Shown piece by piece: positions 11,959 to 22,899 of a stretch of DNA of 64,000 nt. Position 1 is the stretch's first letter. Each line of letters begins with the position of its first letter. The translations under genes and the position numbers were made by a program. The notes beneath the pieces were generated by a model that had not been told where the DNA came from, searched no databases, and saw nothing but the letters and a program-made list of their open reading frames with translations. Origin of the DNA: Sabethes cyaneus (lineage: Eukaryota; Arthropoda; Insecta; Diptera; Culicidae); NCBI RefSeq assembly GCF_943734655.1, contig NC_071355.1:204040439-204104438 (forward strand), read 5' to 3'.

Positions 11959-12059
11959 TGCAGGTCGTATCGCTTCGCGATAAGATGAAACGGGTCTTCT
12001 CCGCCTCCGTGCCGCGTGCCGGTTTCTCACGCGAGAACCGGCAGACACCGGCAGCATAA
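11959..12059 (+). CDS. Alternative candidate terminal exon, basic C-terminus
   Basis: A frame of ~33 codons ends in TAA at 12057-12059 and encodes a basic tail (LRDKMKRVFSASVPRAGF) with GC-rich codons. An AG at 11957-11958 would join the exon ending at 11449 in phase; a better-looking CAG at 11961-11963 would not. The pyrimidine tract upstream (11885-11935) is strong but distant. Codon usage is exon-like, so this may be an alternative 3' end of the same gene or part of another transcript. Confidence 0.3.
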
Positions 12060-13082
12060 AAATCAAGCTCAGCTGGAATGGAAAGCTGGCTAGTGTCTGA
12101 CTGACGTGAAACGATCCGAAGGAACCGGCTGGCGTGGCGCTGGTGCTGCGATGGGAAAATCGTGATGAAGGTGTTAATGGTAGCGATGACGCTGATTAAT
12201 GGAATGTCGAGTGAAAGCGTGGAAAATGTGTGAAAATTTGGCGAGTGTACTAGACTTAAGCTCGGTAGAGAAAAAAGAGAAAAAAATGTAATTGAAAAAC
12301 TGTAGGGCAGATAGATAAAAAATAATATAAAATGTAAACTTTTCTGAATGTACTGGCTAGTAAAAGATCATTTAACTTTAAATGATTACATTCTAATCAA
12401 TCTCGCAAGCGTCGAAACATGCAACCGTGATGTGAATGACTTATTTTACCGATGTAGGGTTAATTTGCTGACAAAATAATATAGTTAAAAGAACGAATAC
12501 AAAACGGAGCTAAATGGTTTTTGGTTTGAGCCCAATTCACCGTTGGTTTTTTATTGACTATAAGCAAATTAAACTATACTCCACAGCTGTGATTCATCGA
12601 AAGCTTTTCGAAATAATTATCAGGAATTATTTTCTATGATTTATTCAATATAAACGAGTACTGGACTTCATCACGAACGCTTCATCTCACTCAGGTAATG
12701 CTGCACTCCACTAATTTCAATTGGAATTAACGTGTAAAAAATGTGAGCAATATGATAAAATTTTCAATGATCCCCCCGAAAATAGAGCCCTGTTTTCATT
12801 GCATAAATAAGACCTCAATTTGTCTTCCCCAGCAGGAACTTAAAACTGTTCTACATCTATTGTCATAATCTTTGAAGCACGACTGAATATTATTTTAACT
12901 TTTTACAAAAAAAAAATCAAATATAACTACGACGTTGTTGAAGATTGCAGTTTGCAACGATATTATCAGAAGTTATTATTCAGCAAATCAACGCAGCTGA
13001 GTTTGGATAAAAAGTAATTTATTCAGATTTCGACCGAATAAATTGAAAATTCAACCTGAAGGGTGGTCAACCCCTATGCAAA
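12060..13082. other. AT-rich DNA downstream of candidate exons
   Basis: No ORF or repeat of note. No canonical AATAAA clearly placed after the stop codons was found within ~250 bases. Confidence 0.4.
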
Positions 13083-13132
13083 CTTCCTCAGTGTCTGTTT
13101 ACGTTTGTGTTCGAAAACAGACACTGAGGAAG
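13083..13132. repeat. Perfect 18-bp inverted repeat
   Basis: CTTCCTCAGTGTCTGTTT at 13083-13100 is the exact complement of 13115-13132 across a 14-base loop. It forms the outer end of the dispersed repeat that continues to about 13225. Confidence 0.85.
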
Positions 13133-13225
13133 CCTGCAAGTCGTAGGCGAAATACGTATCTGTCAAGAATAAAATATACATAGTAGAAGTAAATTGGATA
13201 AGTTTTCTTTTTATTTAATTTCCAG
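13115..13225 (+). repeat. Dispersed repeat, copy 1
   Basis: The block with GAGGAAGCCTGCAAGT, GTAGGCGAAATACGTATCTG and the following AT-rich tail to ~13225 recurs in reverse complement at about 42085-42220. A diverged inverted copy of its head lies at 13405-13450 (CAGATACGTATTGCGTCTTC). Confidence 0.7.
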
Positions 13226-13717
13226 ATGAAAAACGTAAGTCGGCTAAGTTTGCATCATTCAACAAAGGTTCTAGCAATACAATTTCATTCAAGTAGATGA
13301 CAAATAGCAGTGGACTCAAGTTACTATCCTGTGGTACTGCAGATATGTTAACAAATGATTCCGATATATTTGAATCTCCCGAATCGTTAACAAAGCGATT
13401 CACCACAGATACGTATTGCGTCTTCGACTTACAGGCTTCATCAGTGTCTGTTTCTGAAACAGACTGAATAAAATGTACAGTGGAATTTAATAGGAAAATG
13501 TTTCCTTTTCTTTAATTTCAGGTTACATATTCCACTATGTAGCTCCAAAAACTTTAGTAACATTGTCCACATCAGACATAAGATCGAATGATGATTCCCA
13601 GTCTATGTCATGAATTTAATTCAAGAGTGTGGCAAAAATTTGCTTAAAAAGAACAGTTAAGAGGCCGCGGTCCAAGGATGGTAGGCTTTATTAATTTATT
13701 ACTTATTTCATTCAGCT

Positions 13718-15720
13718 GACTAACAAGGAAACATCACTATGGGTCACAGGCTTAGAGCTTAACCATATACACCATAGTTTAGTCCTGTCGATCCAGAACA
13801 TCACTGCACTGCTCGTATAGGTGTAGCCTATGGAACTTTTTTGAGAAAACTTAACTTGAAATTTGTATGGGAAAATGACTCAATGGAGGCGCATGGTACA
13901 TGAATATCCTACATACACCCTCAAGTAACAGAACAAAAAGAAAATTATATTGATTGAAAAAGGATGATTTTATTATGCAACAAGCGTTTCTAAAATCACT
14001 TTTTTGTCTACCTGGAAGTGTTATTAAACTTTTCTCCTCGTTACGCTACACTTTCCATGTTATTTTATACCGCACTTTCCGCTAAACGGGACTCCGCAGT
14101 TTGATAGTGAGACTTCACAGAACTGTGACCAAATTGCGACATACTGAAGTCACTGTCGTAAGAAAGATACAGAGCAACAACTGTATTAGGGTGAATAATC
14201 CAGATTTGGCTGGCAGGCACAACATCAATTTAAATAATCTCTGACTCTGAAGCATTAGTTGTATTTGTAATAATTCGGAGTTTATCGCCGCAATGTAAAC
14301 CAGGAAGCTCACATTTTACAACACCTTTCTATCCCGATGTTCGAGCATATCATTGAAGCAGTAATGTAGCTCACAATGACGACGTCTCGAAAAGCAAAAA
14401 TATCGTACAAGATTTTTTTTCCTCAACCACGACGAATCTCCTTTCATTTACTACCTTTTGAACTATCATCTAGGGTCCAGGCGGCGAACTGATTAAAAGA
14501 GAGTCCTGTCTCAAGGACTTGGGAGTTCTCCTTGACTCACAGCTCACTTACAAGCAGCACATCAGCTACATCGTTGCTAAAGCATCCCGCAGTCTTGGCC
14601 TAATCATGAGAACTACGAAAATCATCAACAATATGCATTGCTTGAAGAATTCGTACTGCGCGCTTGTCCATTGGACGCTGGAATATAGCTCGGCGGTCTG
14701 GAATCCCCATTATCTCAACGGCGTTGAACGGTTAGAGAAAATATAACGCAAATTCATTCGATTCGCTCTCCGTCGCCTGTCATGGAAGCACCCGCTCCAG
14801 TTTCCAAGATACGAAGTTTGCCTGATGCTAATGGGACTGGACACCCTAGCAACCAGGAGAAATCTGTGCCGAGCAATCCTTGTAGCTGATATCCTGATGG
14901 CGAGGGCCGATTGCCCATGGCTTTTCAACCATATCAGTCTACGAGCTTAACCACGATCTCTTCGTAGCAGAATGTCTATCTAATCTAATCCTCTAAGTAC
15001 CGTTACGAAAGAAAAATTAAACAGCAAATGGGGTCATCGTCGGGCTACAACGAGTTTTCAGCCAAGTGTCAGCTGGGTTCGACTTTTACCTAACTCGTAG
15101 GACTATTCGTGGGAACACCGAAAACCTTTCATAGCAATGGGCTTATCTTGACAAATAATTAATGAAACACAAACGAACTTTGTTTCTTGCTGTTTTATGC
15201 AACATGATACGTAACAAAGAAAAAATAAAGAAGAAAGCTTTATTCGATTATCTAGCAGCAAACGTATTGTAAACATTGTTGAAAGTTTGCCAACAGAGAA
15301 GTTTGCCCCAATTATGCCACAGTATCTACTTAAATAAATAGAAAATTCCATCCTGCATCGTAAACGAATAACTTGTAACGCAATTAACAAATTATTAGTA
15401 AAAGACAAGTTTAATAACACTTCCTGGTGGACAAAAAAGTGATTTTAGAGACGCTTGTTGCACAATAAAATCATCCTTTTTCAATCAATATAATTTTCTT
15501 TTTGTTCTGTTACTTGAGGGTGTATGTAGGATATTCATGTACCATGCGCCTCCATTGAGTCATTTTCCCATACAAATTTCAAATTAAGTTTTCTCAAAAA
15601 AGTTCCATGGGCTACACCTATACGAGCAGTGCAGTGATGTTCTGGATCGACAGGACTACATTATGGTGTATATGGTTAAGCTCTAAGCCTGTGACTGATA
15701 GTGACGTTTCCTTGTAAGTC
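13718..15720. mobile_element. 2.0-kb element with ~313-bp terminal inverted repeats enclosing an RT fragment
   Basis: The left arm (13718-14031) matches the reverse complement of the right arm (15408-15720) at well over 90% by eye. The arms run from a GACT(A/T)ACAAGGAAAC terminus to GTGTTATTAAACTT and share a cluster of perfect blocks, for example GGATGATTTTATT. No clear target duplication was found. The centre carries a Jockey-type RT fragment (14486-14945) and AT-rich DNA, including a 105-aa minus-strand ORF at 15103-15420 that partly overlaps an arm and has no motif. Confidence 0.78.
14486..14945 (+). pseudogene. Jockey-clade non-LTR RT, C-terminal fragment
   Basis: The translation reads through thumb/C-terminal RT motifs typical of Jockey elements: KDLGVLLDSQLTYKQHIS, then ASRSLGLIMRTTK, then LEYSSAVWNPHY. 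An in-frame TAA near 14744-14746 interrupts it, after which the same frame continues with a recognisable IRFALRRLSWKHPLQFPRY stretch to about 14945. The catalytic palm is absent. It sits in the middle of the inverted-repeat element at 13718-15720. Confidence 0.8.
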
Positions 15721-15956
15721 TTAACGAATAATATAGTACAATTCAACAAATTAAAATCGTATCTAGTCAGTTCTCCTCAATCGTTGCACAAATTTTCCGA
15801 TTGATTCTCCAAATTCCAACAAGCCCTTAGCTCGCGTGAATGTTTCGATGAAATTCGGTATGCGATAGCATTGTGATACGCAAATATCTTTGCCATGCAC
15901 GAAAGTTTACTTTTGTCAGTAAGGTCGGTGAATCAATGTCATTGTTCAATATTCTT

Positions 15957-16063
15957 CCTAGGTAGCACAGCTGTTACAAACCAGTTCTGGCAACCGATAT
16001 GTGATCAATTTTAGTCATAAAAGAGTTGCTGCAACTAAAAGTGCCAAATGTGCGCTGGTTGGG
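15957..16063 (-). mobile_element. 107-bp MITE, copy 1
   Basis: Bounded by CCTAGGTAGCAC and GTGCGCTGGTTGGG. It is the reverse complement of the 107-bp copy at 26462-26568, sharing AACTAAAAGTGCCAAATG and an ATTTTAGTCA core. It lies immediately beside the broken end of the Jockey RT relic at 16080-17260. Confidence 0.75.
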
Positions 16064-16079
16064 TTGCCAGTTGCCAGTT

Positions 16080-17260
16080 GCCACTAACGCACAGTATAAA
16101 GATTTTAGGCAGTGAGGATCCTTAAAAGCTCTTCCAATTTTAGAAATGAACCCAAGCTGTCTGGATGCTTTCGAAATAACTGCAGAATAGTGAAGGATAA
16201 ACATAAGTTTGGAATCGAGTACCATGCCGCTAACTTGATCTACCCTCCCAAGGGGTTTTCCGTCTATATTGTAGTCGAAGATAATTGGGCGCTGGATGCG
16301 GTGGAATGTGATTACCTCACATTTTGCTGTGCTCACCTTCAAATAGTTCAACTTGCTCCAGTTCACGAAGATGTCTAGTAATCCTTGCAGCCGGCGAAAA
16401 TCGTCGATGGAGCACACGGCAAAAACAATTTGAGCGTGCCAGCGAAGATAAGTGAGCATCCGCCTTCAAGCAATGTGGCTACGTCGTTGAAATATAGAAT
16501 GAAAAGCAAAGGTCACATGTTGCTTCCTTGGTGAACACCAGATTTATTGGTAAACACAGACGAAAAGGCAGATTCCAGGTTGACTTGCATCTGACCCATG
16601 ACTCTGTCGGATGAATATGAACCAATCCACGATAATAACCGTTGTGAGGCACTCAGACGCTGAAGTTTTTGTAGAACCCGTGCTGGTAGGTGGATACATA
16701 GTTTTTCATTTGGTTAAGGATTTCGCAGCAAATGATAATTTCAAAATGCTTGGAGGCAGCAGACAGCTTATAATACCTCTGTAATTCCAAACATTTAGTT
16801 GATTACCAATCTTATGAACGGGAAACATGAAGGATTGTTTCCAGATATAAAGAAACTTGCTTTGCGTACGGAATTTGTTGAAAATGCGGCACAGGGGCAT
16901 GGATAACTCTGATGCGCATCGGCAAAAAACTGCAACAGGTATTCCATCAAGCGCAGTAGAGAAGTAACTCTTCAATTTGCATGCTGCTTCAATAACCATT
17001 ATTAGAAAAATTCCAAAGGTATCGAGGTTGACTATTCCTTCGGGAACGTTTATCGCAGCCGAATCAGCTTCAGCATCTGCGGCGAACGTATTGACGAATA
17101 CAGAAGAGAAAAAAGATGCAAACAATTTACAGGAGTCTATGATGGAGAACGCCTCGGAACCGTCAAGGTGAACATTAGCAGGAGTAGAAGCGCATTTGCG
17201 TTTCGAGTTGACGAAGCTCCAAAAACTTTTTGGGTTCCTTCGCGATCTACGCCAGACCAA
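16080..17260 (-). pseudogene. Jockey-clade non-LTR reverse transcriptase relic
   Basis: Reading the minus strand from 17260: RRSRRNPKSFWSFVNSKR, then a region ending in a YRGI motif (NVWNYRGIISCL), then in the gap 16706-16460 a PLLFILYFNDV-like palm motif, then the primer-grip/thumb region at 16459-16080 (ASRQLGFISKIGRAFKDPHCLKSLYCALV). The pieces lie in different frames. The catalytic YADD position reads as unrelated residues (LTYLRWHAQI), so it is dead. It is truncated at the C-terminal side next to the 107-bp MITE, and the endonuclease domain is missing. Confidence 0.8.
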
Positions 17261-17309
17261 AAACCGGGGCTAGGAGGATAGGGTAACAACTCAATGCATC
17301 GCAAACCAA

Positions 17310-18006
17310 ATCTATGGTAGGTAGAGGCTCCAGAGAAAGCAACGTTTTCCTCCCACGGACAGTGACTATTGACGGCAATGAACTGGAAGTGGTTGATGAG
17401 TTTGTATATTTGGGATCGATGGTAACCACCGACAATAATACGAGTAAGGAGATCCAAACGGCGCATTCAAGCTGGAAATCGAGCCTACTTTTTCCTCCGC
17501 AAGACGCTTCGATCAAGGAGCACCAAGCTGATGATGTACAAAACGCTAATCAGACCGGTAGTCCTCTACGGACTTGAGACAGTAACTTTGCTTACGGAAG
17601 GCATATGTGCACTAGCCGTATTTGAACGAAAGGTGTTGCGGACTATTTTTGGCGGAATACAAACGGAGAGCGAAGAGTGGTGGAGGCGTATGAACCACGA
17701 GCTACAGGCACTGCTTGGAAAGATTCCCATCGTACACCTGGCGAAAGTTGGGAGGCTACGGTGGGCCATCCTCGTCGCAAGGATGCCGGACGACTGTGCA
17801 GTGACATCCGTTCTCTTCAAGAAGCCCACCGGCACTAGGAATAGAGAGGCCCAACGTGGTATATGGCTCGACCAGGTTGAAGCCGACTTACGTGTGTCGA
17901 GACGCGCAACGAATTGGCGACGAGTAGTCCAAGACGGAATACAATGGAGAGGAATTCATGATACGGCAAGGGCCACGCCGGCTCTCGGCTGGTAAAAGTA
18001 AGTAAG
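17310..18006 (+). pseudogene. RTE-clade retrotransposon 3' fragment
   Basis: Two overlapping frames (17314-17577 and 17531-17995) encode the C-terminal part of the RT ORF also seen at 37.0 and 51.1 kb: VVDEFVYLGSMVTTDNNTS, then MMYKTLIRPVVLYGLET, FERKVLRTIFGGIQ, RRMNHELQ and NWRRVVQDGIQWR. A frameshift near 17480-17530 separates them. The ORF stops at 17993-17995 and is followed by a short TAAGTAAGT tail, matching the (TAAG)n tail of the other copies. No palm domain is present, so it is a 5'-truncated dead copy. Confidence 0.85.
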
Positions 18007-18837
18007 TCCTTCGCAGGTCAGTTTGTACCCATAAAGCATATGATTTGTACAGGGAAGCGTTGAGTTAGCGTTATTCCTCACTAGTTGTTGCTAACAGAAG
18101 CTGGGAATTGGTCCTATATATATGCGCCGGCTTTCGAATATCCTCTGGCAATTAGCTTTGTGGATATATGCATCGTCCATAAGACCGAATCTAGTTTTCA
18201 GTCGAGTTGGTTGCGAACTGTGTTTTAGATTGATGAATTCCACACGATTGATTAGAACAGTCGCCACTGCTATATGCTCGTTCATTACGGCCTGAATCCT
18301 TGCTTTTCTTTGAGGGAATATAGAACTTGCAAAGCAGTCGTCTACTGCTACTGATTGTATCGCGACAGAAGGCAGTCATTGAGGCCAGTTTCTGCCAGGT
18401 TTCTGAGGACGTCGTAATTGCTGTCGTGAATGGCATGAAACGCGTAATTGACCTTAATCCTCAATCCTTGTACATTCTGATAATACATATAAACACGAAC
18501 ACTATCACGACACGCTCAACATAATACCAATGTGGTACTTTCCCGATATCCAACTTGGCAACGCGAGCTGGTCAGTTTTGTAATCGAGATCTGAGGCCCC
18601 ATTTGCTATGGTCATCATTACCACCAGGGGCGGGGAGGCTCGTGACATTTCGAGATTTCATCTCCACTCCACTAGTCACCAAATGCTTGAACTCTCACTA
18701 ATTTCGCTTAATCTGGTCGAACTATTTAGCACGTTGGGCTTCTCTGTTCCTGGTACCAGTGAAGTCTTTCCGCACTGTTGCCCGAAATCCTCGTAACATG
18801 ATCGCCCGCTGTAACTTACCACTTACCTCTTACTTTG
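18007..18837. other. Unclassified DNA with short ORFs
   Basis: Overlapping minus-strand ORFs at 18091-18436 (64 and 81 aa) contain a serine/lysine-rich stretch, but no domain is recognised. They could be a retroelement relic. Confidence 0.35.
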
Positions 18838-18975
18838 TATTACTCACTACTTCTGTCTCAGTTCTCACTTTCTCACTTTTCACTTCTCATTTCTTATTTC
18901 TCTCTTTCACTTCACACTTCTCATTTCTCACTTCTCACGTCTCACGTCTCATTTCTCACTTCTCACTTCTTGCTA
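18838..18975. repeat. Degenerate TCTCACTT pyrimidine minisatellite
   Basis: Repeated TTCTCACTTCTCAC-like words on the plus strand. A related tract lies at ~19838-19960, each next to one copy of the LTR-like direct repeat. Confidence 0.7.
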
Positions 18976-19023
18976 CTCTGAAATTAAAGAAAAGGCTCAC
19001 TACTCACTTCTCGCTTGTTCACT

Positions 19024-19130
19024 TGTTTATTCGTGAGCTACTAGAACGCTAATTAACTATTTTACAATGAATGTCATCCTTATATAAACCCCTACACTAA
19101 GCTATGTTTATGTACTGTTTCGCCTACAGT
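19024..19130 (-). repeat. LTR-like direct repeat, copy A
   Basis: About 107 bases resembling 19735-19845: CTATTTTACAATGAA, GTCATCCTTATATAAAC, then a CACTTAACTATG-like run. The TATATAA core would suit a promoter in an LTR. With a gag-like ORF between the copies, this may be the far LTR of a deleted minus-strand element. Confidence 0.5.
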
Positions 19131-19188
19131 TCTAGGATTTACTTGAAAGTTTACATCTGTTTATCAGAAGATAATGAACGTCGGCTTA

Positions 19189-19461
19189 TCAAATCTGGCA
19201 GGAAACACTTCTCCTATTTTGAGTTTTAAATCTGTCCAAACCGTAAATGCTAGGAGTAGAAACTCCTTCAAACCACAATTTTGGAACTGATCCCAGTCGC
19301 ATTGCTGCACAGTGAAGAACTTCTCTATTTTCTCTATCATAAATTACTTGCATTTGTTCGAAATACTGGATCCATTTCGTAGTGAGTATCTTTGCAGGAC
19401 TGAAGGAATCAGGCTTCGGACATCCTCGGGGTGAACAAATACTTATGAAATTTTCTTGCAT
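19189..19461 (-). pseudogene. gag-like ORF fragment of an LTR retrotransposon
   Basis: A 90-aa ORF with KWIQYFEQMQ, HCAAMRLGSVPKLWF spacing reminiscent of the retrotransposon gag core (a W-x-x-x-FE motif followed by an A-x-x-L-x-G-x-A-x-x-W-like motif). It has no pol and is flanked by the LTR-like direct repeats at 19024 and 19735. The assignment is from motif shape only. Confidence 0.4.
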
Positions 19462-19734
19462 GATTCACCATCAATTGGTCCTGGTAAACTGGAAGCCCCA
19501 GAGTCCGCAATTTTATTCATCATTTTCTATCTAACTGCTCCAATAGTAGTATCAATTTCATTATTTGCTTCTGCTGCAGCGCTTGTGCTTGTAGTTCCAT
19601 GCTGATGGCCTAGCTTCGAATCCAAAACTACTTCGATGGTTAAATGGTTCGACGAATGTCCACCTGCCAGCAACCGAAACATTCACGAAGCGTCATCCCA
19701 CTTCTGATTATTGTAGCCAATTATTGAAAACTAC

Positions 19735-19845
19735 GTTTATCCGTAAGCTCGTAAGCGAATGCTAATAATCTATTTTACAATGAAAGTCATCCTTATATAA
19801 ACTTCTGCACTTAACTATGCCTACTGTTTCTTCTACACTTCTCAC
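19735..19845 (-). repeat. LTR-like direct repeat, copy B
   Basis: Second copy of the ~107-bp repeat with the CCTTATATAAAC core. On the minus strand it lies upstream of the gag-like ORF, the expected position of a 5' LTR. It is followed by another TCTCACTT-type pyrimidine tract to ~19960. Confidence 0.5.
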
Positions 19846-20089
19846 TCTTCACTTCGCACTTTGCACTTTTCACTACTCTCTTTACACTTCCCACTTCTCG
19901 CTTCTCATTTTTCACAACTTACTACTCACTAACGCTGCTCATCGCTGCTCATCTCTGACCTCTCAATACTCACATACACAGCAGGTGAAAAATCAAAGTG
20001 GCTCATTAGTGCCCAACAAGATGCTTTATACTCTATAGATGATTCAGAATTCTTTCGTCCCATTACTGGTAGAAAGAGCCTCCACCGCC

Positions 20090-21835
20090 CCACCGGCAAA
20101 CGAAATTTGCCTAAAACTAATCAATTTCGCTGCTGCCAAAAGAATTGCTATCTACTGTAGTACGTATTTTGCACGACGCAACACTCGGAAGCACTCCTGG
20201 AAACACCCTAGTGGAGAGACCTGTTCTTGGATTGACCACGTTCTGGTTGATGGCGGCAACCTTTCTGACGTCACAGACGTGCGGTCCTACCTATGGACCA
20301 AACGTCGACTGTGGCCACTATCTCGTAGTAAGCAAGATTCGCACCCCGAGTGTCCAACGTATTCAAATCACGAGGATCCAACGAGGATGGTTCGACTGAA
20401 CATTCGGCGATTATCAGCGAAAGGAGTTGCTGCAGAGAACTCTCGTACTACTGATGAACGTATCGGTAAACAACTTGGAGGGAACCAGAACGAGCAGTGG
20501 AAGCACGTTCGCGGTGCGAACAGTACTACAGTAAGAAAAGTATTGGAGTATTACTGCTGCAGCTTTATGGATGACAAGAAGAATCGAACCAGAACTCACA
20601 TGTCGGCTGCAAACCGCTAGAGCTAAAGCTGCCGAAAAAAGACTTCGCCCTTTTAAGAAACACCAGCACTGGGATCACGTTCTTGCGGAGTCCAAGAATT
20701 GCTTCGAAAAGCACGATACGAGAAGCTTTCTCAAAACGATCATCGAAATCAGCAATCAGGAACCGTACCAACTCCTGTTATGTGCGACGATGAGAAAGGA
20801 TTATCGAAAGACCGAAGGGGACCAGGCGTTTGAAGTAGCATTTCGACATTCTGTTGAATGGTTAACAAGATATAGCTGTCAACAGAAACAATATAACTAT
20901 TGGAGATGATGGGCAAGCTGTGGATCCACCAGTTTTGGACGAGATTAGATAAGCAGACAGAGAGCTGAAAAACAGAAAAGCAGCTGGAAAGGACGGCATC
21001 GCCGCCGAACTTTTGAAAGTCGTTATACTAACTAAAGGTCATACTAACGGTATGGACTGACGAGGAACTTCCTACGGACTGGTTGGAAGGCCCTATTTAT
21101 AAAACGCACCATCGACTCGAATGCAGCATTTATCGAGACATTACCCCCTCAATTTTGCATACAAAATTCTCTTCCGTATCATGTTGCATAGACCTAGGCT
21201 ATTGCAGGAAACCTTTGTTGGCGAATACAAATGCGGTTTTCGAGAGGGACGCTCCACGACGGACCAAATGTTCACCTTGCGACAAACCCTCGATAAATTC
21301 TGAGAATTTAAGTTGCAGACTCACCATTTGTTTATAAACTTCAAGGCGGCGTACGATTCAGTTAAACGAAATGCGCTGTAGCAGTATATGCTTGATCATG
21401 GTTTTCCAACAAAACTGATTAGGCTGATGTAGGCTGCCCTTGAGGGTTCAAAATAAAGCGCCTGGATAGCGTGTGAGACATCAGACTTGATTGTGACGTT
21501 AGATATTTTAAAACAAGGCGAAGGGTTTGCTGTTCAACATTGCATTGGAAAGTGCTATTCGAAAGGCAGGCATGCAGACCCGCGGTATAATCATCACGAA
21601 ATCTCACATGCTCCTAGAGTTTGCGAACGACATCGCTATTATTGGTAACCGTAGAGCTGTGGAAGAAGCATCTTAAGAAGGAAGCTGCGAGGAAAAAGCT
21701 TACCGTAAATTCTACTAAAACAAAGTATATGGTGGCAGGTAGAGAGTGTGGTAGCCCTTCCAGTGTTGGAACTGCGATGGGGATAGATGGAGATACTTTT
21801 GAAGTGGTCGACGAATTTATTTACGTATGTTAGGT
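20090..21835 (+). pseudogene. RTE-clade retrotransposon relic (endonuclease plus RT)
   Basis: The order follows a full RTE ORF. The apurinic-type endonuclease C-terminus is at 20090-20400 (INFAAAKRIAIYCSTYFAR, WIDHVLVDGG, and after a frameshift PNVDCGHYLVVSKIR, where the usual SDH motif reads CGH). A linker follows at 20571-20909, and RT motifs at 21120-21420 (FVGEYKCGFREGRSTTDQMF, FINFKAAYDSV). The palm around 21610-21640 reads LEFANDIAII, so the catalytic FADD has become FAND. A C-terminal piece ends in VVDEFIYV then a stop (21831-21833). It carries several frameshifts and stops and is clearly inactive. Confidence 0.85.
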
Positions 21836-21839
21836 GACA

Positions 21840-22650
21840 TCAGTGATTGTAAAAACTCCAAATCTCAAAACTCATAAAAAATCAAAATCAACTATGAATC
21901 AAGCTTGATCCTATGCATAAAAAAATCACGCATGAGTAAAAAACTCACACTTCCCGCTTGATCACATTCTGCTTTACTTCAACTGTTACCCAGAGCTATG
22001 CACATATACATACAAATTCCCTATTGAACAGCATAGGCATTCTCTCGTGCGATACGTAGCTTTGAGTGAGCGTGAGGGAATGAATCTCTGAATAAATCGC
22101 AAAGTTAAACTAAAATGCACATTTAAACTACATGTTTATCTAATTCTTATTAGGCTTGTTACTTTCTAGTTAAGAAAATATCGATTCCTGCGAAGGAAAA
22201 AGGTAAATTCCGCCAATATGTTAATATGCCATCTTAATTCATGATTGTGTGCTGCGTTTTTCGCTGCTGATGTTTTCTCTGACGGTAGATTCTCTTTTGC
22301 TCTCTGGTTCGTTGAATGAAAGCTGTGGAAGAATGAAGCAAAATGCTCACAGCTGAATTTGGTTCACGTCGCATAGCAAAATAGACATCGCGTATAATAG
22401 CGAAAGAAATTCATATGTGAGTTTCGCGCTTGTGATCAAGACTGAAATTTCATGTGCTAGAAATCTTATTGAGTTTTTTGCTGCTATAAATTTTTCAACA
22501 CTGGGTGACATATGACAATGATGTAAGCCGTGAAGTAAGTAAGCCGGATAGCGGCTGTCAAACGGGCAGCTAGCTGAGGTCCCGTTGCCTAAAACTTGAT
22601 GCGTCACGAAGCATGGACGTTGAAAGACCGACCGACCGCTGCGCGCTTGG
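21840..22650. other. Unclassified insert between RTE pieces
   Basis: About 800 AT-rich bases separate two plus-strand RTE fragments. A short inverted match (CTTGATCACA near 21957 versus TGTGATCAAG near 22431) is present, but no termini or target duplication were found. Confidence 0.35.
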
Positions 22651-22669
22651 CGTTTTTAAGCGTGATTCT

Positions 22670-22870
22670 GCGATTAATTTTTGTTGGGATTTTAGAAGAA
22701 CGAATGTGGCGAAGGCGCATGAATCACGAAATATACCAAGTTTAAAAGGTGTGGATATTATGAGGCGACTAATACACAGCAGACTGCAGTGGGCTGGCCA
22801 CGGAGCAAGCATGCCGGATGAGAGACGAAGCGAAGCGAAAACAAGCAAGCAACCCAAGACCGTCAAGCGT
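22670..22870 (+). pseudogene. RTE-clade RT, short C-terminal fragment
   Basis: A frame reading EERMWRRRMNHEIYQV followed (with stops) by LQWAGH and RMRD-like words matches the post-thumb region of the other RTE copies. It is probably the separated 3' end of the relic at 20090-21835. Confidence 0.6.
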
Positions 22871-22899
22871 AGAAACGACTCCCAAATTCCGCTTTGATT

